A DNA stretch of 64,000 nt from Doryteuthis pealeii (GCA_023376005.1 CM042142.1:49105051-49169050); one strand, 5' to 3'. Positions 19,986 through 30,688 are shown, counted from the first letter of the stretch. A program made the numbers and translations. The notes: a model not told the origin generated them from the letters alone.

Positions 19986-21846
19986 ATGAGAAAAACTGAA
20001 ACCGAAAGTTTTTCAGGATTTCCCAGAAAAATTTTATATAAAGCCCCATGAATTTTCTGTTTACCATTTCAATAAAGTTAGCGGTCTGATGAAACTCATA
20101 AGCATACGCAGATACTTGTAGGTAGAAATAGATCTATAACCACAAATGACCGATTTTTAAGCCTTTTTCTTTACCAATTATATTTTTCTGATCAATAATA
20201 TTGAACATTGAGCTCTCAACTTTGACCAAAACAATTCTAACATTCCGGTGATGGAAGAAAGGTCCAACTTAGAATCATCCTAGTACCAACTTACCTGGTA
20301 ACCCATCTATGGATATATATATATTATATATGCATGTATATAACATACACACAACAATATCTCACTTGTAATGATAACTTAATCTAAATCATTTCAACAA
20401 TTCATCAATATTATTGATTCTCTGAGGGAAAGTTCCACATTATGATATCATTCAAGATTCAATTAACTTTGGTCTAAATTTTATTTTTGAATATGTGACA
20501 TTAATTTGTTTTAATTTGAGAGAAACTTTAAAATGTCATAAACTGATTTTTTTTTTTTTTTTTTATTAAATGAAATTTCTTTTTTACTAAAAAAAAAAAA
20601 AAAAAATTTTTAATAAAAATTTCCAAAATCTGAAGGAAAAAAAAAAGAGCTAATTTCTTATAAACGTGTTAAAATCGATTAACAATAAGTTTAAAACTAT
20701 TGTAATAAACCTAACTGTACAATTTCAATTAGTAATTAAGAGTGAAAATACTGTTGAACAATGTGTTACCTCATTCAGTTAGATGGAAAAAAAAACTTCC
20801 TGGTGTCGATAATTATTAATAGAGATATGGCTTCTTCTCTTCAATTAATTAGCAAACCCCCATAAACAGAAACCATATTCTGGTTCAACAGTCGAGAAAA
20901 ACATCACACACACACACACACACAACTAAATAGAATGTGCAAAACTTTGAAAGCAAGATTTTCGAGAGATTGTTAATGTTTATTTTAGACGACATGAATT
21001 TAACTCATGTTGAAGGGCCAAATTTTCACCAACGAAAATTCTAATCGCTAATTTTTTTTGTTTTGAAAGTAACTTAACCTATACAATAAAGTATAGAAAT
21101 ATATATTTTTTTTTTATAAAAAAATTTTTAAAAGAATTAATTTTTTTACATTTTTTTTTTTTTTTTAAAATTAAAAAAATAGAACAATCTGTACTTAAAA
21201 TTCACTATTTTCTTTTTTTCTAAAAATAATGCCATCAAATACAGGACTTTATATCGGGGCACTGAAGTTGAACAAAAATTCGAAATAATCAACACTGACA
21301 ATAATTATAAAATGGTTATTGAAATTTATTTAAAAATTACTAAAGTTTTTTTTTTGTTTTGTTTTGTTTTTTGGTTAATTTTTTTTAAACAATCCAATGG
21401 GCCTTTCGATAAACACAAATCGATTTACTACTAGCGGTATTCCATATGGCATTTTTGTCAATTTCAATTACTCTAGTGTCTTGTATTTAAATTTAATATA
21501 AAAACATCAGGTTAATTTGTTGATATAAACCAGACACAAAAAATAAGCTTAATGAAGGCTACGATCTACAGTTCACATAGAAAGTTAGAAATGCTTAAAT
21601 TGTTTTTTAATATATGTATCAATTAAAAGACAGTTTGTTTTTTGGGGTTTTTTTGTTTTTGTTTTTTTCCGCAACAAATGATTAATAATACGAATAGAAT
21701 TTTGAAAGAACATCTCTTTAATAAATGAAATCGAAATGTGACTAACAAATGGCTTAACTTGCTTACGACAAAATATGAAACATTCTATAATTGTACACAA
21801 TGATCGACATTTGTCTCGGTCAAGGAAATATCTCTGGCCATACACA

Positions 21847-21850
21847 CACA

Positions 21851-21899
<49 letters not shown>

Positions 21900-21908
21900 G
21901 TGTGTGTA
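21847..21908. repeat. (TA)n(TG)n microsatellite
   Basis: Roughly 20 TA units followed by CATGTGTGTGTAATG, with (CA)n flanks at 21841 and 21950. Confidence 0.9.
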
Positions 21909-22394
21909 ATGTATTGGGAGTAGGGCTTTTGGCATGTGTATATAAATACACACACACAGTATTATTGGTTAAACATATGTACAATAAAAGATGTAATGTT
22001 CAGAAAATTAAGAAGGAAGAAAGGAAATAAAAGGTAAAATAAAATCTATGATAAACTTCTAAACAAATGTGTGATTAAATTTAAATCAATATTTTATTTT
22101 TATTTATTTATTTATTTATTTTAAACTTTCGATGTGATCATCATGACACTCCAAATCCTGCAGTGTGTTTAGGGAAATTCAGTCAATTTATTACTACGAA
22201 TCATTTGCCATTAAAAGTCGGGGGGGCTCTTCTAATGCTAAAATAGTTGAATGTTTGTCATTATTATTTTCTGTTATTCAAATAATAGTAAAAAGATTTT
22301 TTTCTCTCTTTTGTCCACGACATGAAACTTGACAACTTCCGAAAATCTCCTTCCGGCGATGGCAAGGTTAGAAACTTAGGAACGAAAATAGAGA

Positions 22395-22452
22395 TTATTA
22401 TTATTATTATCATTATTATTATTACTGTTATTATCATCATCATCATCATCAC
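22395..22452. repeat. (ATT)n(ATC)n trinucleotide microsatellite
   Basis: Interrupted ATT/ATC triplets. Isoleucine- and methionine-rich ORFs on both strands are artefacts of it. Confidence 0.9.
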
Positions 22453-22595
22453 TACCGCAAATAGCATGTTGATAATTCTGACAAATGGACAACCAAACTG
22501 GAATGAAATAATATAATTATTATTTTAATACCGATTATATTCATCGAGAAAATCATCTTTATTTAAAAGAAAAAAAAATCCTCTTGATTCTAAGT

Positions 22596-22597
<2 letters not shown>

Positions 22598-22628
<31 letters not shown>
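22598..22628. repeat. Poly(T) run of 31 bp
   Basis: An uninterrupted T run with no retroposon body on either side. Confidence 0.9.
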
Positions 22629-22630
<2 letters not shown>

Positions 22631-23065
22631 TTTTTGTGACATAGTCCAAAAGCGGAAATGACTTAAAGTACACACTCACTAAATAAACCAGCATTAAAAA
22701 AATAATAATAAATTTTATCGCTTTTAAACAAAAATATTCTAAAAATTAATTTATTAACTGAATAACAAAAAGATATATTTTAGTCCCAAATAAATTTAAT
22801 CAATTTTTTTGTCCGGGATCGTTCTTATTTCTGCTCTTTTTACAAGTATAAAATTGAAAACATGATTTTTTCCCCCTATTCATTAATAAAATTTTCACAG
22901 TGCAAAAATATTAGCGACTAAAAAAGAAACAAATCAATCGACCTAAATCAATATCGGTTATGCAATATAAAAACTAAAAAAGCATTTCTTTTTAAACTCA
23001 CATTTGATATTTAGATAGAACCGTCAAAAAAGAAGAAATCGAGTAACTTCTCTCCATCCTAGCGA

Positions 23066-23296
23066 GTGATAATGTTCTGTTGTTTCGTTTTCCTAGTCTA
23101 TACCAAACCGAGTAAAACGATAACACCAAGCCAGTCCTTAGATATATCGGTGCATGAGGCATTTCTGTATTCATCAGTGATTAAGATTGCGTTTAAATAT
23201 AATGAAAAAAACGTACAATACCTTCAAAGTCATCTTAAGTTTCTCTCAACTGAAACAGGAAGTCCAAAGCAAGGCGCCATGACACAAAGCCTATGA
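23066..23296 (+). other. 76-codon ORF, no recognised function
   Basis: This is the only ORF in the quiet tract with ordinary amino-acid composition. It opens with a short hydrophobic stretch (MIMFCCFVFLVY), which could be a signal sequence or simply T-rich DNA, and then has no motif I recognise. No conserved partner exons, poly(A) signal or promoter can be linked to it. A secreted short peptide is a formal possibility only. Confidence 0.12.
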
Positions 23297-23996
23297 CGAC
23301 AGGCAAATTGAGCCAATGGTGTTGCTTAACATTAACGGCTTCAACCAGCAATGAGGAGGCCTAGTTATATGTCTAGTTACCCGGCTTAATACTCACTCCT
23401 AAGCTGTGCAATGCTAACACCACCGACAAAATTCATATATAGATAGATAAAATTTTAAAAAATACTATATAATAAGCCATAATATACGTCTTTAAAAAAT
23501 AAGCATTAAATATCTATAAAAAAAAAAATAATTCCTCAGTCGACCTGACAACTTTCAAGAAACATTTTTGCAGTGCACACGAGAAAAGTTTCCGTCCGTG
23601 TTAAAAACTGCAACATGTTCATTGATAAAATGCCAAAATGTTATTTTTACTAGAACGATTATGCGTAAATATTATTTTCGTGAAAGTTAATTAGATATAA
23701 ATTTTATTATTTTCAAAGCAAGCATTTTTTTTTTCGGCAATTGTTTGTATAGCACCTGTGAGAAAATCTTTCTTAATTCAACAGTGTGCTTAAAAAAAAA
23801 AAATATGTGACAACTGCCCCTATGACAACACCCCCTCAAGAAAAAAAAATAATAATATACGCAATTTCTAATAATAATTTTTTTTGTATTATTATTTGAA
23901 GTTAAAGAACAATTCTCTAGAATGTAAATATTACATGTATGCCTAAATTATTTTAATTAAAATTTTAATTAACTTCTTGGTTTTTGTCTAAAAAAA

Positions 23997-23997
<1 letters not shown>

Positions 23998-24028
<31 letters not shown>
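23998..24028. repeat. (ATA)n microsatellite
   Basis: About ten ATA/TAA units between an A run and ACCATGTTG. Confidence 0.9.
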
Positions 24029-24029
<1 letters not shown>

Positions 24030-24384
24030 CATGTTGTCACTGACAACCATTATAAAAAATATTAATGCACCTAAAATCTTTTGTTTTTTATATTATTTGG
24101 TACAATGGGGCAGATTAGAGACCTATAACAGAAGGTTAAAATATTCTATATTTTTGATTTGTATACAAACATCACATCTCTGAAATTGCATATTACTCCA
24201 TTGAAAAAAGAAAAAAAATCAAACTATTGGCCCAAACCAATATAAACATTTTTAAGGGACCAAATAAAGTTGTCTTAAAATACTAAGATTTTTTTTTTTT
24301 TTTTTTTTTTTGTTACACAACAAATTTGGCTCATTAAAGAGACATTTAACTCATATTTGCAAATAGACAGAAAATTTCCTGTTG

Positions 24385-24965
24385 GTAGGGCTTAGATTAT
24401 GCTGACTGTATCCCCTAAGCCCCCCCCAAAAAAAAAAATTGGTATCCTTAATATGATCCTAACGTTCAACTGATGGCTCCAGTTCTGGAAATCTTGGGAG
24501 TGTGGAGTACCCCTTCATTGCTATTACTCCCAGGTTCACTATGATCCAGTGTGGTAGTATCTGTAAGGGTCCCATCCATGGATCAGATCTGTTTAAAAAT
24601 TATTCGTAATCGAAATGAATGAGTGTAAAAGATTTTTTTAAACTCTCAAAAAACATCTATACAATAAGATAAATATATAAATATGGACAATACATGGAAT
24701 AAACTACCATCATCAATAGTGAATGCTCCATTTCTAAACTCTTTTAAGGCAATGTTAGATAATCTGTGGAAAGATTATAAATATTCTGTGGAATTAAGAT
24801 GAATATTTATAAGGAACAACTGACAGGTCTCAGACCTAATATACAAGCTGAAAAGATATTATTCATCATTATTATGGACCTACAATGAATGCGATTCCCT
24901 AACCTCTAGGCATATAATAACTTTAGACAGGTTGACATGCTGTTAAAATTAATCAATCAATTATA
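24385..24965 (+). mobile_element. R1b head joined to a CR1-like LINE 3' end
   Basis: R1 head sequence (GGGCTTAGATTATGCTGAC, CCCTTCATTGCTATTACTCC, CCATGGATCAG) leads into TTTAAAAATTATTCG. A LINE ORF end (24692-24802) follows, then a 3' UTR with ACAGGTCTCAGACCTAAT, GCGATTCCCTAACCTC and a terminal AATCAATCAATT repeat. The same 3' UTR without the coding part follows R1b at 29880-29945. This suggests R1b borrows this LINE's 3' end for mobilisation. Confidence 0.65.
24692..24802 (+). pseudogene. LINE ORF2 C-terminus
   Basis: In frame with a TGA stop, 36 codons read TWNKLPSSIVNAP, then FLNSFKAMLDNLW, then KDYKYSVELR. The pattern WN-x-LP-x-x-[IV]V-x-A-x-x-[LV]-N-x-FK-x-x-LD-x-x-W is the conserved tail of reverse-transcriptase ORFs in CR1/L2-like non-LTR retrotransposons, downstream of the RT thumb. 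Everything upstream (endonuclease, RT palm with FADD) is missing, so this is a 5'-truncated, non-functional copy. It is recognised by motif and not by a search. Confidence 0.7.
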
Positions 24966-25054
24966 ATAGACAGAAAAATGATAAAAAAAAACAATTGGTA
25001 TTGACTTATCATATGTCAGAATTTAGCTAATGTTAATTTGAAACTTTGTACTGT

Positions 25055-25735
25055 TAGCTGTTTGGTTGGATTTTACAGCATGTCAACCTTTGTTGGGTTA
25101 TTTTATGCCGAAGATATTTGTTTAATTCATTCTTGATGGGTATTCAATTTTTTTAAAAACTCTTTTTTTTAAAACTCAATTTATTTTTTCATACACATTT
25201 TTTTTAAATTCAATTTATTTTTTCATACACATTTTTTTAAAACTCGTTTTTTGTATTTAACCCATAAATGGGACCCTAACAGGTACTACCACCCTGGGTT
25301 AGAGTGGAGCTGGGAGTAATGGTAATTAAGGAGTACCCTGCACTCTCCAAAGCTCCAAAATTGGAACTTCACCATTAGATGCAGTTTAACATCATGCCCA
25401 GGATACTAAAACCCTTAGCCACCGCCTTCTAGCACATATAGGATATAGAGGATTGGGTGTTTGCCATAAAGGCAATAGGGTTGGGACAATCATATAAGTA
25501 CTAGGGCTTGGCATGACCGGCCAATTGTTTGGTGGAGGCCACCCCAACTGCCCGTCTGGCCTAAGTAAGGGCCAAAGTGGAGTGTTGCATGTTATGGACT
25601 GCTCAGCCACCAAGAATCCGTCCTTGAGCATGACAGGTTGCCAACAGGTGGACCCATTGGGTGGATTTTACCCCTCTGCAGTGGTACAGTCAGTGTAGTC
25701 TTCTCCCCCAGCCAACAGGATGGTTTGAAACTTTG
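25055..25735 (-). mobile_element. R1 retroposon, long copy with internal duplication
   Basis: It runs from TTTGGTTGGATTTTACAGC to CCAACAGGATGG. Within the T-rich tail part a segment of about 35 bp (AATTTATTTTTTCATACAC) is duplicated in tandem at 25170-25235. A minus-strand 79-codon ORF lies in the head, but related ORFs in other copies are frameshifted. Confidence 0.75.
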
Positions 25736-25847
25736 CCTGAAACATTATGAGATGCTTAAAAAATAAACTTGTCAAAAATGAAATACTCAAATTCATTCAA
25801 AATCAAAACATTTAATTTAATGTTAAAAATGAAGTTTTAATTAGTTT

Positions 25848-26412
25848 GGTTTGGTTTTGTTTTACGACATATCAACCTCAGTGGGTCATTTAATGCCAAT
25901 AAAGTTTTGAAATAAATCAATTCTTAATGGATAATACAATTTTTTTATAAATACATTTTTCTATCTAACCCATAGATGGGACCCTAACAGAGTGGACCAG
26001 TGAGCAATGGTGATGAAGGGGTGCTCCACATTCCCCAAACCTCCAAAACTGGAATCTCACCATCAGATAGAGTTTAACATCATTCCCAGGACATGTAGAC
26101 CCTCAGCCACCACCTTCTAGCACCCATATGATAAAAAGGGGTTGGGGCTTGCCATAAGGGCAATAGGGTTGGGAAAATCATATAGGTGCTAGGGCTTGAC
26201 ATGACCAGCCGATTGATCAGAGGGGGCCTCTCCGACCGCCTGTCTATCCCAAGATAGGGCCAAAGTGGAGTATTGCAAGTCATGAACTGCTCATCCACCT
26301 AGTTCTATCCTTAAACATCGCAGGTCGCCACCCACGGCCAACAGGTGGCCCCATTGGGGGAGTCTTACCTCTCTGCAGTCGGTGCATTCTAATGCCCCAC
26401 CGACAGGGTGGT
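25848..26412 (-). mobile_element. R1 retroposon, long copy
   Basis: It runs from GGTTTGGTTTTGTTTTACG to CACCGACAGGGTGG with all landmarks. The ACAGGTACTACCACTCCGG segment is deleted between ACCCTAACAG and AGTGGACCAG. Confidence 0.8.
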
Positions 26413-26461
26413 TTTAAATAATGATAATACTATTGTAACTACCAACCTATCTCCGCTCTTT

Positions 26462-26850
26462 CAGCTGGGGCTGTAGAATACATCAACTGCACCTCTGCAG
26501 GAGGGTAAAATCCCCCCTATTGAGCCCCCAGTTGGCCATGGGTGGCAACCCATAATGCTTAAGGACGGAACCCTGGTGGCTGAGCAGCCCATAATATGCA
26601 ACACTTCACTTTGGCCCTTACTTAGTCTGGATGAGCAGTCCAAGAGGCTCCCTCCAATAAATCGGCTGATCATGCCAAGCCCTAGCACCTATATGATTGT
26701 CTTTATGCCCCCCCCGATTAATCAGCTGGTCATGTAACGCCTCAGTGCCTGTATGATTGTCCCAACTTTATTGCCCTTATGGCAAACACTCAATCTGTTT
26801 TATCATATATGTGCTTGAAGGCACAGGTTGAGAGTTTTAGTGTCCTGAGT
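26462..26850 (+). mobile_element. R1 retroposon with internal tandem duplication
   Basis: It starts with the head GCTGGGGCTGTAGAATAC and continues through GCCATGGGTGGCAACCC. The segment from AATCAGCTGGTCATG to TATGATTGTC occurs twice (about 26655-26702 and 26720-26762). The two R1 copies at 25848-26412 and here face each other. Confidence 0.7.
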
Positions 26851-26854
26851 ATGT

Positions 26855-27170
26855 ACATCATTACTGGACAGCCCACACTGGAGTGTCCATGTGCTGGTTT
26901 CCACAGGAGAACGTCACTTATTAATTCATCTAGCAGTGCCCAGCATGTCTTGTTCATCTCACTTGGATGGTCTGTGTGATAGGGGGTAAGTGGCCACACA
27001 GCTGCTTTCTTGTAGGGTGCTGTCTCCACAATTTGTTTAATATCGCATGCAGCTTTCATCTAGCTTATTCTCTAGGCGCTTTGTTAGGGTTCAAGTGGTG
27101 CAGGCATACAGTAGCACCGATACATGTACGGCTTGGAAGAATTGTCGCATTTCTACGTCATTTTCAGAAA
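26855..27170 (-). pseudogene. Non-LTR reverse-transcriptase C-terminal fragment
   Basis: The minus-strand frames, with frameshifts, give HPTRKQL, then HLPPITQTIQV, TRHAGHC, and DELISDVLLW. This is the C-terminal region that follows the RT domain in a very widespread animal LINE family, where the intact form continues P-x-HG-x-x-x-VGRPA. In-frame stops and frame changes make it dead. The same family is better preserved at 33930-34280 and 35222-35750. Confidence 0.75.
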
Positions 27171-27334
27171 GAAAGATAGAAAGAATTACTTTTATCTGTT
27201 AAAATATCTTAAACCTGAAAACCTATGAAATAGCAGAGGTGGTCACTACTAGAATAGGCTCAGTTCTAATTAGTGATCATCCTCCACACATTAATCATTT
27301 GTTGTGTTTTTTGTAAATATTGTGTGAAAATAAA

Positions 27335-27358
27335 CATATTTCTTTCTTTCTTTCTTTC
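27335..27358. repeat. (TTTC)n microsatellite
   Basis: About five to six TTTC units. Confidence 0.85.
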
Positions 27359-27565
27359 ATACCTTCTTTAAAAAAAATACAACAGAATTTTACAATTTTT
27401 TGGAGGAACAGATTTTCAAGATAGCAATGAAAAGTAGATTCCTAATTAAAATTTCTAATATAAAATTTTAATATTCATTAGAATTTCCTTTAAAAAATTC
27501 TCACCTCTTTTCAATTGACATCATTATAGAAAAGTATGTCAGTGCTCAAAGTAATTATAATAGAA

Positions 27566-27840
27566 GAACCAATGGACCATATGACCTTTAGGCACACCTT
27601 TTTGATCTCGATTAAGAAAGGACATGTTTTTCATTTACATTGTCAATATCCGGTTGTTTTAACAGGTGATTTTTAGATTTTTTTAAAAATCATAAAACTA
27701 ACAGCTAACCCTAACCCTAACCCTAACCCTAACCCTAACCCCTAACAAACTACCAGATATTGATGGTATAAATGAAAAACATGCCCTTTCTTAATCGAGA
27801 TCAAAAAGGGGTGCCTAAAGGTAATATGGTCTGAACCAAT
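27566..27840 (+). mobile_element. ITS-MITE copy B with 8-bp duplication and longest telomere tract
   Basis: GAACCAAT occurs at 27566-27573 and 27833-27840. The element (27574-27832) has inverted arms of about 90 bp (GGACCATATGACCTTTAGG at left, CCTAAAGGTAATATGGTCT at right). In the centre it carries a run of five consecutive perfect CCCTAA units followed by CCCCTAACAAAC. There is no ORF. The telomere motif is inside the element and so was not captured from a chromosome end at this site. Confidence 0.9.
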
Positions 27841-28115
27841 AATAACTAAAAGTCACATTGTTTGATTGATTGATTCTAATGGCATGTCAATAGGTCAAAG
27901 GTTATTCTATGCCTAGATGTTATAGAATCAAATTCATTGAAGATTCATATTCACATCTTTTGTGTAGATCTTTCTTGAGAGATTTTTTGTTTAACTGCAT
28001 TTGTTTGTTAGACTTATGAGGTAAGGTTTGGTTTGTTCGTACTTGTATTCTATCCCCAATAAAGTTGGTTCTTCCTTCTTGTAGGCTGGTAAGCTGAAAG
28101 GGAATTTAAGGAATG

Positions 28116-28657
28116 TGATATATCCGGGTTAAGGGATATATTCTGAAGTTGGTATTTGGTATATTATTGCAGTAGTAATTGGTACGTCGAATAGCAATCC
28201 TTCTTCCGAGCAGTTGTGGTGTCGTCTAGCGAGTAAGTTTAGCTTGTAGGCTTAGGTTTATTTTCCCAGTACCCCACTCGTACCGAGTCAGGCACGAAGG
28301 CCCTATTTATGTGGGACCACCCACAAGCCGACACTTATGGGTGGCGGGTAGAAAAATTGCGTCAATCCTGTCGGCATTCCCCCTCAAGGGGGGCGCCTCA
28401 GGCGCTGGGCAATAAACCTAGCCCTGCCCCTTTAAGTCAAGGGGGCAGGTATTGCCTGGAGGGATGGCCCTCTGGGATCGACGCTATTAATTTACCATCT
28501 CACCGGTCCAGTGGCCGAAGCGCACTGGACTCCCATCCCGAAGGACGGGTTGTAGGCTTAGGTATAGGTCCAACACAGTGTCAACTATTTATACATGACA
28601 CTGTCCAATCAGATTATAGTGAGGCGGTACCAAGGTATTTACATATTCATTATATCA
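28116..28657. mobile_element. LTR-like element with TGATAT...ATATCA ends
   Basis: A 542-bp block, GC-richer than its surroundings, starts TGATATATCCGGG and ends CATTCATTATATCA-type sequence, with short inverted ends. A shorter relative at 34281-34507 has the same ends (TGATATGTCCCGGG, TTCATTACATCA) and shares GACACTGTCCAATCAGATT-type sequence. A solo LTR is the best guess, but no 4-6 bp target duplication is clear. The 131-codon ORF at 28309-28704 crosses the right boundary and is not thought to be coding. Confidence 0.5.
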
Positions 28658-28724
28658 GAATGAAAAGAGAAAGAGACAGAGACAGAAGGTGTTTTATGAC
28701 TTAGGCTTTATTGACCAGATCATA

Positions 28725-28890
28725 GTCGCCTGTAGCAAGGGAAGATCCCCCTGGCTAGTCGGTGCAATTAGACCCAGTTAAGGCCTGACTCAAAATAAGG
28801 CCAAGAGATTCTTTTTGGGGTTGGGGACAGTTCTTTTTGTCAGACATGCGCAGAGGGTTCTTCTGGTGAAGCCTCCACAGGAGTTTGTTG
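28725..28890. repeat. R4 dispersed repeat, copy 1
   Basis: TCCCCCTGGC, CCCAGTTAAG, CCAAGAGATTCTTTT, GGGGACAGTTCTTTTTGTC and GGTTCTTCTGGTGAAG recur at 41680-41835 and its mirror 50480-50660. No ends were defined. Confidence 0.6.
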
Positions 28891-28939
28891 GGTTTTATTT
28901 CATTTTTTTTTATTCTAATTTTATTTTCATTTTATTTTA

Positions 28940-29100
28940 ATCCCCACAGATTCCACTTCTGGAGATTTGGGGAGTGTGGAATACCCCTTAATTGGTATTT
29001 TTTTCAGGCCCACTCTAACCTGGGATGGTAGTACCTGTTGGAGTCCCATCTATGGGTCAAATAGATCTGTTTAAAAATTATTTTTATTTAATAGGACTGT
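28940..29100 (+). mobile_element. R1b fragment
   Basis: TTCTGGAGATTTGGGGAGTGTGG, CCCCTTAATTGG, CCACTCTAACCTGGG and GGTCAAATAGATCTG followed by TTTAAAAATTATTTT. Confidence 0.65.
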
Positions 29101-29169
29101 GTGCAAAAAAAACCTCTTAGGAAACAACTATACAAAAATGTAAGATGGGTAAGAACCCCACCACCACCA

Positions 29170-29945
29170 AAAGAAAGGGACTATCCTAGGTATGACACTA
29201 AACTGCATCTGATAGTGAGGCTCCAGTTCTGGAAATCTGAAGGGTATGGTGTACTCCTTCATTGCCATTGTTCCTGTTGGGATTATCTTCCCTTTGCCTG
29301 GAAGAGTTATCTTCCCGCTGGGTTTTCCGTGCCGACCACCAGGAAGTCTGGTATATAAGCACAAGGTTCAAACTATTCTGCCTCTTTTAGCTACATATTC
29401 TGGAACGACCATATGGGTTAGACCATTGTCACACCCTTCTCGGTGGGGCTTCTGCCCCCAACGCTATGTAATACTCCTGGGGTCTTCGGCCCCCATCACT
29501 AGTAAGTGATTTTGTATGTACGGACTCTCCAGTCCTTTTATCCTTACTGTTGTATGTTTATGTACACGTATTTTATTGTTTATGTATCTTGTCTTATTTC
29601 TGTGCTGTTTACAATATAAAAGGTTGTGTCCAACGTGTCAGAGTTGTATGTTCATATATTAACCTTGAACCCTACAAGTGGTGACTGACTACCCGATGTG
29701 ATAAACACGCTTTTTTGAAGGCTTTGTTTAACATTACAACTTGAATTCTTACACTCCCAAATCCGCACTGACCCAGAGTGGTAGTACCTGTAGGGTGCAG
29801 GTATGAGTCAAATAGATCTGTTTAAAGATTATTTCTTTTGATATGATTGAGTGCAAAAAAAAAAAACTTCTTACGAAACAAGTACATACAAAAATTAAAT
29901 ATAAACATACAATGAATGTGATTCCCTAACCTCTAATTAAAATCT
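29170..29945 (+). mobile_element. R1b copy split by an LTR insertion
   Basis: R1b sequence reaches CCTTCATTGCCATTGTTCC at 29274 and resumes at CTCCCAAATCCGCACTGACCC at 29754. It ends in the LINE-type 3' UTR GTGATTCCCTAACCTCTAAT. The uninterrupted family sequence is CATTGCTCCC, so an imperfect 4-5 bp target duplication (GTTCC / ACTCC) is plausible. Confidence 0.7.
29275..29753 (+). mobile_element. LTR with short leader remnant
   Basis: It starts TGTTGGGATTATCTTCCC and reaches CCCTACA at 29676, followed by AGTGGTGACTGAC, which resembles a tRNA primer-binding site. It shares ACTAGTAAGTGA with the LTRs at 37745 and 40655. AATATAAAAGG near 29608 could serve as a polyadenylation signal. About 77 bp follow before R1b resumes, so it is either a truncated element or a solo LTR ending at CTTACA (29753). 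No gag or pol remains. Confidence 0.6.
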
Positions 29946-30237
29946 ATTAATCAATTATTTGCTTACTTACATAAAAATGCAATGGAATTCAACTGACCTT
30001 TGATTTAGCAGACAAAATTTTAGTATATGCAGTAAGTTACTATTTTTAGGATGTACTAAGTGACCACAAAATAAAATAAAATAGATAAACAGAAAGAAAA
30101 GCTAATGTATAATTTATAAAAGTTATTTTTACTAAAGTTATTTTTCTTAAAGTTCATTCAGTAAAAATAACTGAAATATTTTCATACTTTTAAAATGAAT
30201 AATTTCAAGTTCTAGAATTTGAAAAAAGAAAAGAAAA

Positions 30238-30688
30238 GAAGATATGGGTAAATCCTACTTGACGGACATAAATTCCACCATCGTATGTCACCCCGCTAAA
30301 AGAAAAAAAATACTAAAAATCAAGGAATCAACCAAATCTAATGAAATTTTCAGTGTTGATACATTAATGAATGAAAGATATAATGCACCAGTTATTATAT
30401 TTAAAAACTCTTACATTTTTTCAGGTCAATTAACTTTGAACCACGTATGTTTGTGAATCTGTGTTATGCCTCAAAGATATGTGGTTTAAAGTTAACTGAG
30501 CTGAAAAAATGTAAGAGTTTTCAAATAAAATAACTGGTGCATTATATTGTTTATTCATTAATATATCAATACTGAAAATTTCATTAAATTCAATTAATTT
30601 CTTGATTTTTAGTATTTTTTTTTCTTTTGGCGGGGTGACATACAATGATGGAATTTATGTCCGTTAAGTAGGATTTAACTGAAGATAT
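30238..30688. mobile_element. T8 long-TIR palindromic MITE, copy 1
   Basis: GAAGATAT at 30238-30245 and 30681-30688 bounds a 435-bp element (30246-30680). Its arms of about 200 bp are near-perfect inverted copies: GGTAAATCCTACTTGACGG at left, CCGTTAAGTAGGATTTAACT at right. Two ORFs of about 70 codons read almost the same protein from opposite strands (NEIFS, LMN, YNAPVI, FSxQLTLNH) because of the palindrome. The central spacer is about 25-35 bp. No transposase is present. Confidence 0.85.

Larger units (their letters stand above)
19990..24380. other. Repeat-poor, gene-free AT-rich tract
   Basis: About 4.4 kb without any of the families found elsewhere. It contains only microsatellites and A/T runs. 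Several 60-120 codon ORFs exist, but those at 21585-22030 and 22264-22516 are translations of microsatellites. No splice-linked exon chain can be argued. Confidence 0.5.

Noticed and set aside
21585..22030. 122- and 79-codon ORFs on opposite strands
   Set aside because: They are translations of (TA)n/(TG)n microsatellites with tyrosine-isoleucine runs.
27717..27748. Chromosome end or internalised telomere from (CCCTAA)n
   Set aside because: The tract lies between inverted arms with an 8-bp target duplication, so it belongs to a transposed element.
28309..28704. 131-codon ORF as a host gene
   Set aside because: It covers an LTR-like element and crosses its boundary. No domain, and the relative at 34281 lacks the frame.
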